Shown in pieces: positions 25,601 through 38,068 of a stretch of 64,000 nt of DNA. Position 1 is the first letter of the stretch. The number at the start of each line of letters is the position of its first letter. Origin of the DNA: Colletotrichum lupini (Eukaryota > Ascomycota > Sordariomycetes > Glomerellales > Glomerellaceae); the NCBI RefSeq assembly GCF_023278565.1, contig NC_064672.1:5766001-5830000 (forward strand). Reading direction: 5' to 3'. The notes under the pieces are model-generated. The model saw nothing but the letters and a program-made list of their open reading frames with translations. It ran no database searches and was not told the DNA's origin. Both the position numbers and the translations under genes were made by a program.

Positions 25601-28600
25601 ACCCCAAGCATCGCAACGACAGTCCAGACAGATTTCTCGAAGCACAGTGGAATCTTTTCTCCCTTCGAGACTCCCTTTTCGGCAAGTCGAACGGCAAGTG
25701 CCGTCGACATATCTTCCAGCTCCTCGTAAGAAAGCGACTCGGCTGTTGAGACTACTGCCTCTCTCTGGGGTTGTGTCAGACTCATCTTTGTGATGAGTTG
25801 ATGGAGCGTAGCCGAGACCTTGCTTGCTTCGAGAGGTTGAGAAGCTCGTTGTTGGATAAGTGTAGAGGTTTGTTCAAAGGCCAGGTCTGCAATCATAGAA
25901 GGTCTGTAGCTACCAGATGTAGCCCAAGCGAGTTGACTCATGACAATTTTGACTGTTTCAATGGCTTGAGCGACGAACAGTCGACTTGTCACATCTTCAT
26001 CGACATGCGTCGCAAACTCAATCCGTCCAGAATGAAGCCATGCCTCGCATGTGACGGGAAATGTGGTAAACTCTTCTCGATAGATCGGCTTCCCAAGGGG
26101 ACCAGGCCCAGTCTCATCCCAGCCGCCGCCTGCTTGAATGACGAGCAGGTTCTGGAATTCGCAGGCGCGCTTAGTGTCTTCGTTGAGTGATTTGATCTGT
26201 TGGATGCCGGACTGCTCATAGGGTATCATGGCGGTGGCGTGGTCCTGGATCTTTCGCATAAAGTTGAGAATGTCCGACCCTTTGTCCAGGTGAACCCTTA
26301 CAGGCACTGTGGCTATTGTCGGACCCTCGACGCTTTCGATGTTGTCCAACGGTGCGTTTCTACCTGAGACTGTTGCGCCGAAGAGCACATCGTTTGACTG
26401 AGAGAAATGGCTTATCATGAGACTCCATGCCGCTCGAACGATTGTTGACATGGTGATTCCTGAAGACTGATCGATGTTGATACGAAGCTCATCGCGCACC
26501 ACAGCTCGGGCGAAGGACTGGTGGCCAAGCTTGGGAGCTTCTGGGAAGCTTGACAGGCTCACTCCCCGTAGTTCTGTCTTCCAGTAACTCGCATATGCTT
26601 TTGCCGTGATATTCTGAGTGTATTCGATGAAGTTACGGTAGTCAGTTGCTGGCTTGACAGCGCGGCCGTGATACAAATCGTTGAGACGGTCACAGAGCAT
26701 TGCCAGGGACCAGCCGTCATAAAGCATGTGATGTATGGTCCACACGAACGTCACATCGCCAGACTTTGACGTGATCACAGCAAAGCGATTGAGCGAGTCT
26801 CCGGGAAACATTGGGTTCGCATCGTCTTGCTCGAGGTATGCTTCGAGATCGTCGTGCAAAAGCCACCGGACTTTCTCACGGATAACGGCTTGCAGAGACC
26901 CAGCAGTCGACGTCGTTGCGAACCTAGTCCGCAGTATCGGTGATGCGGCATGAATATCCTCCCAGCAATTCTTGAACTTCGCAAGATCGACGTTCCGAGG
27001 TAGCGGATGGATCCATCGACCAGTGTAACTACCTGGTCGCGTGAGATTGACAGCCATCAGACCCTCTTGCATGTGCGTGCAAGGGTACAAGTCTTCAATT
27101 TCATCGACAGCGACGTCGCACTGGAAAGCGGCTTCACTTTGCAGCTCTGTAGTGTCCTCTCGCCGCAAGAAGTAAAACGGAATGAACTGGACAGGAGACA
27201 CCGCCTGCTTCTCAGATACCGTACTCTTACAAACGAGAGCCATCTTGCCCAACACAGAGTTCTGGAAGATGTTCCCAACATTGATCTGGAGTGATTGCTT
27301 ACGACAAGCTGCTACGATCCTGATAGCCCCGATGGAATCTCCGCCGAGCTTGAAGAAATCATCTTCGAGGACGATCGAGTCTTCAGGTAGACCTAAAACT
27401 TCTGACCAAGCCAGCCGTAGCGCCTTCTCAGTTGGAGTAAAACTAGGCTGTGAAGGGTCACATAGCGACATTGAAGCTTCGGTTGACGGGTATGTGTCGG
27501 ATATTAGCGTGTGCTGTCCAACTGAAGAATCCTCTTCGCTCTCGGGGAAGTCTGGAGAAAGTGGCCCAGAAATCTCAACCGGCATGTGATCTTCCTTATT
27601 GTCTGGCGTTCTAAGCAGATGTTTCGACGTCGACGCGTTTCCGTATGCACGGAGCGTCTTCCTGTCGACCTTGCCTGACGGTGACAGGGGCAATGTGCTG
27701 CATGGCACAACTGCCCTTGGTATCATGTATCTAGGAAGAGCACTGGCGAGTTCCTCAGTAGCTGTCGAAAATTTCCGATGTATCGTCGCCCACAGAGAGT
27801 GAGACTCCTCGACAATAAGTTGCGCTTCTGCATGAAAAAGGTTCCCGGAAATTGTCTTAGGGGCGACGAATGCCGCGAGGATACTATGTTCTCCTCCAAG
27901 AGGGCGTAGGAGCTCTACAATCAACTCCCAGTTCGTCCCGGAAGGCGACGCTGTCTTTTCGGAATTTATAAGTTTCCTGAGTTGATGTTCAATCTCGCCA
28001 AGCTCAACACGCTGACCATTGATCTTGACCTGAGTGTCTTTCCTGCCCAAGAAGTCGATAGTCCCATCATGGTTCATCCTTCCGAGGTCACCAGTGCGAT
28101 AGCATCGCATTGGCTTTCGTACGACACCACGCAGGAAATCGGGATCTTCCAAGAAGACAGCTCTTGTCTTCTCCTCATCGCCCAGGTATCCACGCGCAAC
28201 AGGCGCGCCCTCGATCACAATTTCACCAACAATACCGAATGGAGCAAGCTGGCCGTCTTCTCGGACAATCCAGACGGCACAGTTGGGAGGTCGTCCAAGA
28301 GAAATGCTCTTCAACCCCTTAGTCCTCGGCTCGCTGACTATGGTGATAGCGGAGCACTCTGCCGGACCGTAAGCATTGATGGTCTTGACATGGTCGGCCC
28401 ATGTGTCAGCGACAGCCTGCGGTAATGCTTCACCCACGAGACACAGTACCTCGAGGCTTGGAACTTCCTCCGGAACCATTAGGCTTGCAACTGAAGGTGT
28501 CAGCATCGCCCAGTTGACCTTCATGCTGGAGATGCAGTTGGCAAGGTTGTTCATCCTATCCTCCTCAGATGGGATACAAAGGCATGATCCCGTCATCAGG

Positions 28601-30416
28601 GCAGCAAAGACTTCGAGCATTGAAATGTCGAATGAGAAGGATGAGTACTGTAAGACCCGGCAAGTGGGAGCGTCGAGGTGGATGGCTTTGGTGAAACCCT
28701 TGGCGCTGGAACAAAATGCTTCGTGGGTGACCACAACACCTTTTGGCTTTCCGGTAGAACCACTCGTGTACACAACGTACAGCGCGTTGCTAGGAGAAGA
28801 TGAGATCTCCGTTGACGGAAATTGCCGTGCTGTCGACAAACGGTCCAAGAAAGCCTGGTTGATCAAAACTCGCTTCTCCTGTCGGATATGTGATGGGATC
28901 TTGCTTTCGCCGAAGACGGACGACATAATGACCTTGGCATCCAAGTCTTTGATGACCATGCTGATCCGGGCTGCAGGAAGTGAGGGATCCAAGACGACGA
29001 CAGCTCCGCCAGCCATCACCACACCCAGAATGGAGATAATACTGTAGACAGACTTTTCGAAGATGATCGGGACCATCACCTCAGGTCCGACCCCAATACT
29101 AGAAAGGTGCGTCGCAAGAGCCTCTGATGTACGCTGCAACTCAGAATACGACAAATCACCGTCCCAAGCGCAGATAGCCTGTGCTTGAGGATTTGATCTG
29201 GCATGTTGTGCGATCGACTCTTGAACTAGATGTTCTTCTCTTGTCGGGAGTCTTTCTCAAGTCAGACAGGCACCAAGCTACTATAATAGTTGAATATGGC
29301 AGGAAATGAAACTTACGGTCTATTCAATTTGACAAGATGCCTCTGACTCGCGGGACTCATGATCTGTACGTCTGCAAGAGTGGACTGCTCTCCTGTCGAG
29401 TTGGCCAACTGCCAAATGACGTGCTCCAAGTCACTCAGCAGCAGACGAACTCTCGCTTTGGGAATGGAACGCTCATTGAATGTCGCAGATAACTGTAGGT
29501 CGTTCCCTTCGACGAGACAGTGAAGCTGGAAGTCGGAACTGGGAGCATTGAATGGCTGCTGCTGATGTTTAACAGTCGTTGAAAACTTGATAAGCGTTTT
29601 CAAGAATGGTTCACCACCAGTCTCATGGCAAGCTTCGAGCCCTTGGCTGGCTGATTCGAATACGGTTCTTTTGTGTGTGATTTGCTGAAGAATTGCCAAA
29701 ATTGAAGTCTGAGTGTCAATAGACAATGTTACCGGTGTCACACTGCTCGCGGGCTGAGGACTGTCACTGCTTAATACGCACACATCAAAGTTGACTACTT
29801 CGCTTTCGATGATAGAAGATAGTATCAAGGCCCAGGCTGAGCACACGATCGACTCCACATCATCCGGCGCGTCGCAAGTAGGACCACGAAGATGAGTGAC
29901 CGACTCTGGCTGTGATTCGCTAGACGTAACCTTGGTTCGACTGTCGGTCGAGAGTGTCAAACTTTCCTTACTTGTTGGTACATCAGATGCCTGTCTGTCA
30001 TATGACACACTTGCATCGAGGTCTTCTCCATCATGCGTGTTCGATATCTGAAGATCGATGACCTCTTGATCGGAAGCATGAGTTGTAGGTGTCTTGAAGA
30101 CAAACCGCCTAGGCATGCCCGGGGTGTCCGTAGGGAATGGGTTGTCAAAGAAGATCTCGTCCGGTGTATCTGCATCTGCCGGAGTCGGAGCGTCGAAGAC
30201 AAATTTGACAGAGTGAATTCGAGGCGTAAGCTTCCATTTCCCGTCTGTGGATAACATGTTGAGGATTTGGCTTGGTTGCAGCGATGCAGGTACTGGCGAT
30301 GCATGCACGATGTAAGCCTGGAAGCGTGGCGCCAAGGCGGGAAGGTCTCGGAGAGTGTTGTTTTTATGAAGTACGTTGGTTGTACGGAGAAAGTATCTTT
30401 GAGTCGATGCAGGACC
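22663..30416 (-). CDS. Dimodular nonribosomal peptide synthetase, (C)-A-T-C-A-T-R
   Basis: Predicted cytosolic assembly-line enzyme of about 2,500 residues. A 65-nt intron (29252-29316, gtaagt..aaag) joins a 5' part to the 2,160-codon main exon. Domains on the main exon: A1 (about residues 1-500, 'YTSGSTGKPKG'); T1 (near 600, 'LGGDSI'); a condensation domain (about 690-1100) with intact 'HHMLYDGWS'; A2 (about 1140-1640, 'FTSGSTGDPKG'); T2 ('TSGLDSL', near 1740); and a thioester reductase (about 1800-2160) with 'LTGANGYLGT' and 'YSQTK', implying NAD(P)H-dependent release as aldehyde or alcohol. Both A domains keep the Asp that binds an amino-acid amine; the by-eye specificity codes are DILMCVAAIK and DAFLVGAVIK. 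There is no epimerase, methyltransferase or terminal C/TE domain. The 5' part (about 360 residues) resembles the C-terminal half of a condensation domain without HHxxxDG. The start codon is unresolved; the frame is open from 30416. An upstream ATG near 30525 leads to TGA within 21 codons. Confidence 0.93.
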
Positions 30417-31928
30417 TCACCACTTGACTTTCGTACATGTATGAATGATACTGAAACATCTGTCATCGCTCCTTCAGACTCGATTCGGAACCTTTGCGTG
30501 TCTCGAGTCCGAGAAGGTTAGACATGGGGCCACAGATAATCCTTCAACGTCACCAGTAGCTCTCAGTCTAATTAACTGGCTCCCGTGATAGTTCCCGCTC
30601 ATGTCGCCATAATCAGACCGCGCTTACCACGGAACAGCTCAGACGACGCCTCCTCGGGTAAGGTACCTTGGGCCAAGACTTACAACAGGCAGTTTTCGGG
30701 TTATCCAAATCAGGTATTCTAGACTGGTCGCCGGTCTTTCACAACCTGCTCAAACAGGTAAAGATCCCGGAATCCCTCACACCGTCAATCCTTCGATGCT
30801 GCGCCATCTCATGGGGATTATCAGGTTGTGGTCGCCCGGGAGAGGGTGACTCTCATAAGACCGGGGTTGCCGTAGCCCCTCCTCTTGAATCTAGAACAGC
30901 AACCTTTCACTCCTGATCTTTCTTTGATTATTTGATCATTGCTCACGAACCGAAAGAAAGTGGAGTGCGGCATTTCTCGGCATTATATTGCCGTGTTTAA
31001 TCATCTTGGAGTGCAATGAGTTGAATCTGTACAACAGTTACGCGCCTTCTTTGACGTCCGGAGTCGACTTGGACGCGTTCCGATTGGTTACTCGACTCTC
31101 TACCCTGAATCATATGTCTCTGTCAAGGCTTAAAATGCTAAAGTCTCAGGCAATATCGAGCAAAAGGCTAACTGGTTTGGCGACATAATTCCAATTATTG
31201 GGTGGGTGATCCCACTCATTCGTCAGCGATGCGGTGATGCCTCGCCACCCCGAAAGGCTGGAAATCCTATTGACCCCCATCGGTTCTTTTGTAGTGCATG
31301 TATTCTAAAGTGGTTGCATACTGTGCCTTGCATGGGTTCGTATGCGGGTCTCCGGGTTTCCCAGTTCGCATAGATTCTTTCCGTGCCTCGGGAACCAATA
31401 ATCGACCTCACTCTCCGTGACGAAAAATGCTTGAAAGAACGATTCTGAATGCAGGTGCCTGGAGCTGGTGACTAGCAGCCCAGTCACGAATCCTTCGGCC
31501 CCATTGAGAGAGAGGGGTGGTCGCCATTTTGCTGGGGGTGGTCAGCGATAAGGCAGCGGCGGAGTCGCCCCGGTGGCCGATATCGTGATTTTTCGAACAT
31601 GAGAAATGTCGAGCTTTGTCTTACCCCTCAGACATCCACAACGTCTACCCATGAGGTTCGTTTTGGCCTTCCGGATGCGGGTTGGGGGCAGTGTGATGGG
31701 ATCCATGTCTAGGCTTGAATCCTCTCATGGCGGTCAGCCGGTGCAGCGGGGCGAGGCTTCTACTGAGGTTCCGCCGTGCTATTCTCGAAATGGAACCAAG
31801 GCACTTCAGAACTCGCTGCTCTGAAAAAGTGATTACGACTGAGGGAACACCCAGGTGGTCCCGTTGCATCTGCTTATGCTGGGATCCTCTACCATCTTTT
31901 GAAGCGTAGAACTTTTCAGATTTTCCCC
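30417..31928. promoter_or_regulatory. Divergent intergenic region between NRPS and MFS transporter
   Basis: The NRPS and transporter start on opposite sides of this 1.5-kb gap, so it should hold both promoters. No gene is convincing here. A dyad GTGACT-N8-AGTCAC lies at 31468-31487 and could be a regulator site, but I found no second copy that would support it. The first exon of the NRPS may lie in the left 120 bp. Confidence 0.45.
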
Positions 31929-33805
31929 ATGGTTTCTGAACAATCGCCTGCTCCTGAGACAGCCGGTGTTAATATGGATGCCCAGCAGGAAAAGGGCAAT
32001 GTGCTCGACAGCAGCACTCAGTCTGATGAATCCCACTCTGAAGAGTCGAACACTAACGAAAGCGAGAGACTTCCGGGATGGAAGATATTCGTCATTTGGC
32101 TGGCCATTGCACTTGGTGTTTTGTGTACTTTCCTCGATGAAGGCATTATTGCGACAGCCATTCCGCGCATCACTGATGAGTTTGGATCTCTCACAGACGT
32201 TGGTGTAAGTCGCATTGCATTCCATGAACAGACTCCAATCCAGCGAACTACGGCTAATAGGCTTATAGTGGTACGGCTCAGCATATCAAATGACTCTTTG
32301 CGCATTCCAACTCATCTTCGGGCGCCTGTACAACCAGTTCAATGTCAAGATCATTTTCGTGATCTCTCTCGTCATCTTCGAAATTGGGTCCCTCATATGC
32401 GCAGTGAGCCCGAGCTCAGCAGTCTTCATCGTCGGACGCGCCGTCGCCGGCCTCGGTGCATCTGGCCTCCAAAGCGGCTGCTTGGTACTCATCTCAGCAG
32501 CCCTTCCTGCAAAACATCTGCCGATGTACGTAGGTGCCATAGGTATGGTCTATGGTGTTGCCGCTGTTCTCGGGCCGGTGGTAGGCGGCGTTATCACGAA
32601 CAGCTACCTCACGTGGAGATGGTAAGTGGTATCCCGTTGCTTGAATCTGCTCGCCATGCAGCATCTACCTTGCTAATAACAAATCGTTATCAGGTGTTTC
32701 TACATCAACCTTCCAATCGCCGCACCACCTGCTCTCGCGACGTTGTTTCTGGTCAAGTCGTCCCCACCAACCGAGGAGCAGCGGCGGCCTTGGCTGCAGA
32801 AAATCCGGGGCTTGGATTATCTTGGCATGCTCCTCTTACTGCCAGGGATCACCTCATTCCTCCTGGCCCTCCAATTCGGAGGCGCGCTTTTCGCGTGGGA
32901 TGACAAACGGACCATTGCATGCTTTGTCGTCGCCGGCGTCCTCGTCATCGGCTTCGTGGCCGAACAGTGGTGGATGGGCGAAAAGGCGCTGGTGCCGCCG
33001 CGCCTAGCTAAGACGCGTGTGATTATCTTTGGGGCCTTTTTCGGCTTTTGCTTGGACAGTGCCTTTTTTACTCTCGCTTACTACGTATGATACCCAATTT
33101 TTTAGACAATGCTGTTCAGCACAGAACACAAGCTAACATCTCTTATAGGTGCCTCTCTGGTTTCAAGCCATTCAGGGTGCCACGCCTGAGGAGTCTGGTG
33201 TTCGATACCTGGCCTTGTGTCTCGCATTTATCCTCACCATTTTCCTCAGCGGCTGGGGTGTCACAAAGACGGGTTATTACCAGCCTTTCATGCTCGCTGG
33301 TACCATTCTTGTCTCTATTGGCGCCGGTCTTCTCTCGACGCTCAAGATATCTTCAGGCGCGAACCTCTGGATTCCCTTTCAAGTCATCGCCGGGCTTGGT
33401 ATTGGGGCATCGACACAGCAAGCAGCGGTAGCTGTCCAGAGCAGTCTGGAAGAGGCCGACGTTGCCATAGGAGTGGCGGTGGTACTATTCTTCCAATGCT
33501 TCGGTCCTACTACTGCCATCACAGTTGCCCAGGCCGTGTTCGCAAGCACGTTAACGTCGGGAATAATCTCCAATGTCCCAGGGGTAGATCCCGAAGCAAT
33601 TAGAAACTCGGGTGCAACTCAACTTAGAGACTTGGTATCTCCGGACCAATTTGGCACACTACTACAGGTATATAATCATGCCATCACCAGGACATTCATA
33701 GTTGCTGCTGTCATGGCCGCGGCGAGTGTCATTGGCGTTGCTGGTGTCGGACTAAAGAAGATTCCTGGGGAGGGTGACGAAAAGAAAGACGCCGAGGGCA
33801 AGTGA
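31929..33805 (+). CDS. MFS drug:H+ antiporter, DHA2-type (14 TM) efflux pump
   Basis: Four exons (31929-32204, 32269-32621, 32694-33084, 33149-33805; introns 64, 72 and 64 nt) give a 558-residue protein; the sum is 1,677 nt, in frame throughout. An acidic, Ser-rich cytosolic N-terminus of about 60 residues precedes the membrane part. TM1 ends with 'FLDEGIIATAIPRITDEF', the DHA2 equivalent of the family's 'LDxTIVxxALP' motif. 'GRAVAGLGASGL' matches motif B and 'AAVLGPVVGGVI' matches motif C (antiporter signature). The length and number of hydrophobic segments fit 14 TM helices. Plasma-membrane export of the NRPS product, or self-protection, is inferred from its divergent position next to the NRPS. 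An ATG 30 nt upstream at 31899 is also in frame. Confidence 0.94.
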
Positions 33806-34274
33806 TATATTCATTGCGAGAAAAGAAGACTTTCGATATGGAAACGATATATAGAGACTACATACTAGCTTCAACGACGACAGATATCAGCAGGAACCCA
33901 CAAAAGGAGTCAGTGATCTCAGTCCAATCTACAACATCATGCAGGGTTAAGATTGTCAGTCAGTCACGGATCCTAGCGCTCATAATAAAGAAATCCCTGT
34001 CTTAGTCATCGTCAATGCATCGTGGAAAAGGCCCAATGACGGTGTATCCAGCTGTCCGGAGTGGGTCAAGCCAACTTCTGACAATCCCCGTTACAACTTG
34101 CCTTAGCCACACAGCGTTGCATCCGTCCGTTCTCAATGACATCTTGACAATTGACTTTCCGTTCTCCGGAAACCCAGATCTCCAAGCTGTCGTCGGATCG
34201 CAGCTTCGAGGTTTGTCTTCAGCAGACTTTCCGTTCTGCAGCTTTCTTAGCTGCCAGCTCCGGGCCACACTCAA
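33806..34274. other. Intergenic, between MFS and FAD-oxidoreductase genes
   Basis: No feature can be recognised. It should contain the 3' UTR of the transporter and the promoter of the oxidoreductase gene. Confidence 0.55.
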
Positions 34275-35720
34275 ATGGACGACCATAACGCGGCTGTCAA
34301 GCGCATCGCTGAGGTCGTAAGGGACTTCCACTCGCGCCGGGAACCTTTCCGCATCTTTCACGGTTCCACCAGCAGCACCCGGCCCGCCCACCACCAGCGC
34401 GTCGTCGACATCAGCGAGCTGCATCATGTTCTGCACATCGACACTGCGGCCGCCGTCGCCGTAGTCGAGCCCAATGTCCCCATGGACCAGCTCGTTGCGG
34501 CCACCTATCGGTGCGGGTTTGTCCCGCCTGTAGTTATGGAGTTTCCGGGTATCACTGTCGGCGGCGGCTTCGCCGGGTCAGCCGGAGAGAGCAGCTCCTT
34601 CCGCTACGGGTATTTTGACCAGACGGTGCAGTCTGTAGAAATGATTCTCGCGAGTGGGGAGGTCGTCAACGCCTCCAAGACCGAGAATCCAGATCTCTTC
34701 AAGGGTGCGGCAGGGGCCCTGGGGACCCTTGGTATCGTCACAAAACTGGAGCTGCGGTTGCTGAAGGCCAAGCAATTCGTCAAGCTCAGCTATCACTCGT
34801 ACTCGACAATTCCGGAAGCCGTTGCTGCGATACAACGGGAGACGAATCTGGCGCACAATGACTACGTCGAAGGACTGGTCTTTTCGAGGACGAGCGCCGC
34901 TGTTGTTACGGGTCATATGACGGATGATCTGCCCGAAAAATGCCAGCCACAGACATTCAGCAGATCCAAGGATCCTTGGTTCTATCTGCATGCACGGAAG
35001 CGAATCGCAAATGGCACACCGACGCCGGATTATGTACCGCTGCAGGATTACTTATTTCGGTACGACCGGGGTGCATTCTGGATGGGCGAGTTGGCCTTCA
35101 AATATTTTGGCTTTGTCCCTTTCAATCAACTCACTCGCCGGGCTCTGAATCGACTCATGGACACAAGGACACTATACAAAGCCGGCCTAAGCGGCAACAG
35201 CCGAATGACATTTAAATATACCGTTCACGACCTCTCGCTTCCATACACCACAGTCCAGGAATTCATCGACTACGTGGCAGACAACCTCGAAATATGGCCA
35301 CTCTGGCTGTGCCCCCTGCGTGCCACTGAAACCGTCGGCTTCCACCCCTACACGATGGAGCCCGGAGGAGAGACGCCGCAACCGATGCTCAATGTGGGTG
35401 TGTGGGGAGCATCGTCAAAGAAGATTGATAGGTTCGTCCGTCAGAACCGAGATCTTGAGGCGAAGGTCATGGAGCTAGGCGGGCGCAAGGTGTTATACTC
35501 TCACGCGTACTACACCGAGTCGCAATTCTGGGACGTGTACGATAAAGATTGGTATACAAAACTGCGAGATCGGTACAGCGCGACGAGTTTACCGACGGTT
35601 TATGACAAGATTACGGTTGATGTGAGCAAGGAACGGAGGAGAAAGTCATTGAAAGACAGGCTGGCCATCACGTGGCCGGTTGCTGGCCTCGTCGGTGTTT
35701 GGTCTGCAATACGGAAGTGA
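34275..35720 (+). CDS. FAD-linked oxidoreductase of the DWF1/DHCR24 (delta24-sterol reductase) type
   Basis: A single exon encodes 481 residues. The N-terminal third is a PCMH/FAD_binding_4 domain: 'RIFHGSTSSTRP' (residues about 26-37), 'AVVEPNVPMDQLV', 'PGITVGGGFAGSAGESSSFRYG' for the FAD pyrophosphate loop, and 'GAAGALGTLGIVTKLEL'. The layout and C-terminal sequence ('WPLWLCPLR', 'YYTESQFWDVYD', 'YDKIT') match the Dwarf1/DHCR24 branch rather than berberine-bridge enzymes, because the His/Cys double flavin anchor is not evident. Sterol enzymes of this family carry an N-terminal membrane anchor; here there is only 'ITWPVAGLVGVWSAI' at the C-terminus, so a tailoring role in the neighbouring cluster is as likely as sterol metabolism. 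It follows the transporter on the same strand. An in-frame start further upstream was not found. Confidence 0.88.
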   Translation: MDDHNAAVKRIAEVVRDFHSRREPFRIFHGSTSSTRPAHHQRVVDISELHHVLHIDTAAAVAVVEPNVPMDQLVAATYRCGFVPPVVMEFPGITVGGGFAGSAGESSSFRYGYFDQTVQSVEMILASGEVVNASKTENPDLFKGAAGALGTLGIVTKLELRLLKAKQFVKLSYHSYSTIPEAVAAIQRETNLAHNDYVEGLVFSRTSAAVVTGHMTDDLPEKCQPQTFSRSKDPWFYLHARKRIANGTPTPDYVPLQDYLFRYDRGAFWMGELAFKYFGFVPFNQLTRRALNRLMDTRTLYKAGLSGNSRMTFKYTVHDLSLPYTTVQEFIDYVADNLEIWPLWLCPLRATETVGFHPYTMEPGGETPQPMLNVGVWGASSKKIDRFVRQNRDLEAKVMELGGRKVLYSHAYYTESQFWDVYDKDWYTKLRDRYSATSLPTVYDKITVDVSKERRRKSLKDRLAITWPVAGLVGVWSAIRK

Positions 35721-36090
35721 GAGCAGAATGCTTTATACGGCCGATCAGGGAATGGTGGTCCGATGTCTATGGGTCATGTTCATCATGCGGTGTCATTGTT
35801 TGAATGTTTGTAATGGGTTATGAGAGCATGTTGCCATGACGGTGCGGAATGTCTATGTCGATGTGGTTAATCCGTGTTCTTTTGGCGTCAAATATTCTGC
35901 ATCCTGCATACTGAGCGGAGTTCGGGTTATTCTTCTGATACTTGTCACATTTCGGATTCTGCTGTCGGTAGTAACTTTAGCATCAAGACCTTGTGTTGCG
36001 CGTCATGTTCTGGAACTTGTTGGGATCATGCATGTGTCAATAATGCTGTTGGTATTCGCAGGTATACGGCTGTCAAATTGTCACAAGATA
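35721..36090. other. Intergenic, convergent 3' flanks
   Basis: No gene is seen. It is the 3' flank of the FAD-oxidoreductase gene (plus) and of the disrupted cupin gene (minus). Confidence 0.55.
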
Positions 36091-36225
36091 TCAAACCTCT
36101 ACTGCTGGCCCATGATCTTCATATATCGGATCTCTGTTAAACCACGGTACCTCAGCAATGGCATCAATCTTTCCTTCTTCGCCCCTTTTGCCGTAGCACA
36201 TATCCCAGTGGCAGCCTTTGGGATA

Positions 36226-36269
36226 AGTCGACCCACCCCCTTTTGGCCACCCCCCCCTTTTGGCCACCC
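36226..36269 (+). repeat. Left 44-bp TIR of Fot1-like copy 1
   Basis: It is a perfect inverted match to 38069-38112. It contains a tandem of the unit cccccttttggccacc, giving long C runs. Confidence 0.92.
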
Positions 36270-38068
36270 CATTTCTCCATCCCAGCCACCGCATTAAAAC
36301 CCTACCCACGATTTTCAAACTACCACAATAATTACAAAAATCATCTAAATATAATTCTTTTTTATATACTTATTTATCGATATATAATAGTCTTATATAC
36401 TAAAAATAAAGTTATTCGGGCTCTTAAGGCTATTAAAAGAGGTCTCTTAGTTAATCGGGCCTTAATTAAGTTCAGAGTTCTAAGGTTAACTCTTCGTAAC
36501 TATAAAAGAGGCTACTAAACGAGGGTAATAATATTCGCAGACCTCTAGAGGCTTCTTTTATAATAAAAAAACTAACTAGCTTAATAAGTTCGTATTTAGT
36601 ATAATCTAAGTATTATATTAACTTATAAATAGTTTATAAAATTCGCTAAGCGAGTTTTAAGATCCTAGGGGGATGTAAATCCTTTTAAAAAAAGATAAAT
36701 AAACGCTTTTTTAAAAAAGAACTTATTAATTAAGGTCTAGAAAAGTCGTACTATCGATTCGAAGCGTCTAAATAGGGCTACTATTAATATAATTAAGTTA
36801 TAGTTTAGATTACTCGATATACTAGAGATTAGTAATATTAAATAGGTTAATAAGTATAATATAAATAAGATTAGTATCCTAGAGGGTAAGGGATTTAATA
36901 GCCTAGTTTTAAGTAAAATAGAGATTATAGTAATATAAAAAAAAGAGCTTAGTTCGCGTACTTAGGTATTTATAATCGAGTATATCTTTATTAATAATCG
37001 AGCTATTAAACTACTAGTTATATATAAGGGAAAGTCGGTATAATAGTAGTAGTTTTTACTTAAACTTAACCCTTATACTAGTTAGGAGTTTATAATAATA
37101 GATAATAACTAGATAACTAATAAAACTACCCTTAAGTAATTAAAAATAGTATTTTTATTATAAACTAAGACCCCCCCCCTTAGGGGGCTTAGTATACTTA
37201 ATAAGCCTCGATTATTAGTTTTAAATAGCTATAAGAGTTATATAATAATAAAATTTATATAAAAATACTATAAAAATAACGTCTACTTACTATTCTTATT
37301 ACTATATACTTCTTATATCCTCTAGCCGTTAGATATAACTATTTTTAAACTTATTAAGTTTAAGTATAAGAAGGAGCTTAGTAAAGAGGATATAATAAAT
37401 AATTCTATTATTATTAAAAAGCGGTACTTCTTAAGCTACTATTAAAAAGCTCGTTTAGCTAGTCTAACGTCGTTAAATATACGAAGTAAATAAAAAGTAA
37501 TTAGACTATATCCCCCTAATATAGCTAGACTACTTACTAATCTAATAGTCCTACCTAACCTAGTTATATTAACTAAAAAAACCGTAGATACTAAGTAAGT
37601 AACTAGTAATACTAAAAAAGTTATTAACTAAGTATTAGTAGCGTCTATTATTAACTAGTTAATACCTAAAAAGGCTAGCGAGCTCTGTAATTAGTTAAAG
37701 TTATTTATAGAGCTTAGTCTAGATTATAATACTTAATAACTACTATTTAAAAAAATAAAAAAAGTATTTAGCGAGTAGGCTTACTATTTAATAATATCTT
37801 AGTACTATATTCGAGTTCTAAAAGCTAAAGTTAACCGATTAAGGCTGCGGAAAAAGAAGAGTATATTAATAAACTTAAATACTAAGTTTATAAATATTTA
37901 GAATATATAGAGAGCTTAGGAGGACTCTAGCGACCGTTTAGTTAGTCCTAGTCGATTTATAAGGGTCGAATTACCTAGGGAGAATAATAACTATATTATT
38001 ATAGTAGTAGAAGATAGTTAATTAATTAAGTGTAGTTAGTAGCGATGTTTTGATACTATGTTTTGATA

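Noticed and set aside
28376..29047. 223-codon open frame on the plus strand inside the NRPS
   Set aside because: Antisense shadow of the A1 domain; no motif or independent codon pattern.
32018..33573. Several minus-strand frames across the transporter
   Set aside because: Shadows of MFS exons; the spliced plus-strand model is fully in frame with transporter motifs.
34275..35720. Berberine-bridge-type oxidase
   Set aside because: The FAD domain is shared, but the C-terminal sequence and absence of an obvious second flavin anchor fit the DWF1/DHCR24 branch better.
36241..36270. C-run tandem as a microsatellite or assembly artefact
   Set aside because: The same sequence recurs inverted at the other end of the element, so it is a TIR.
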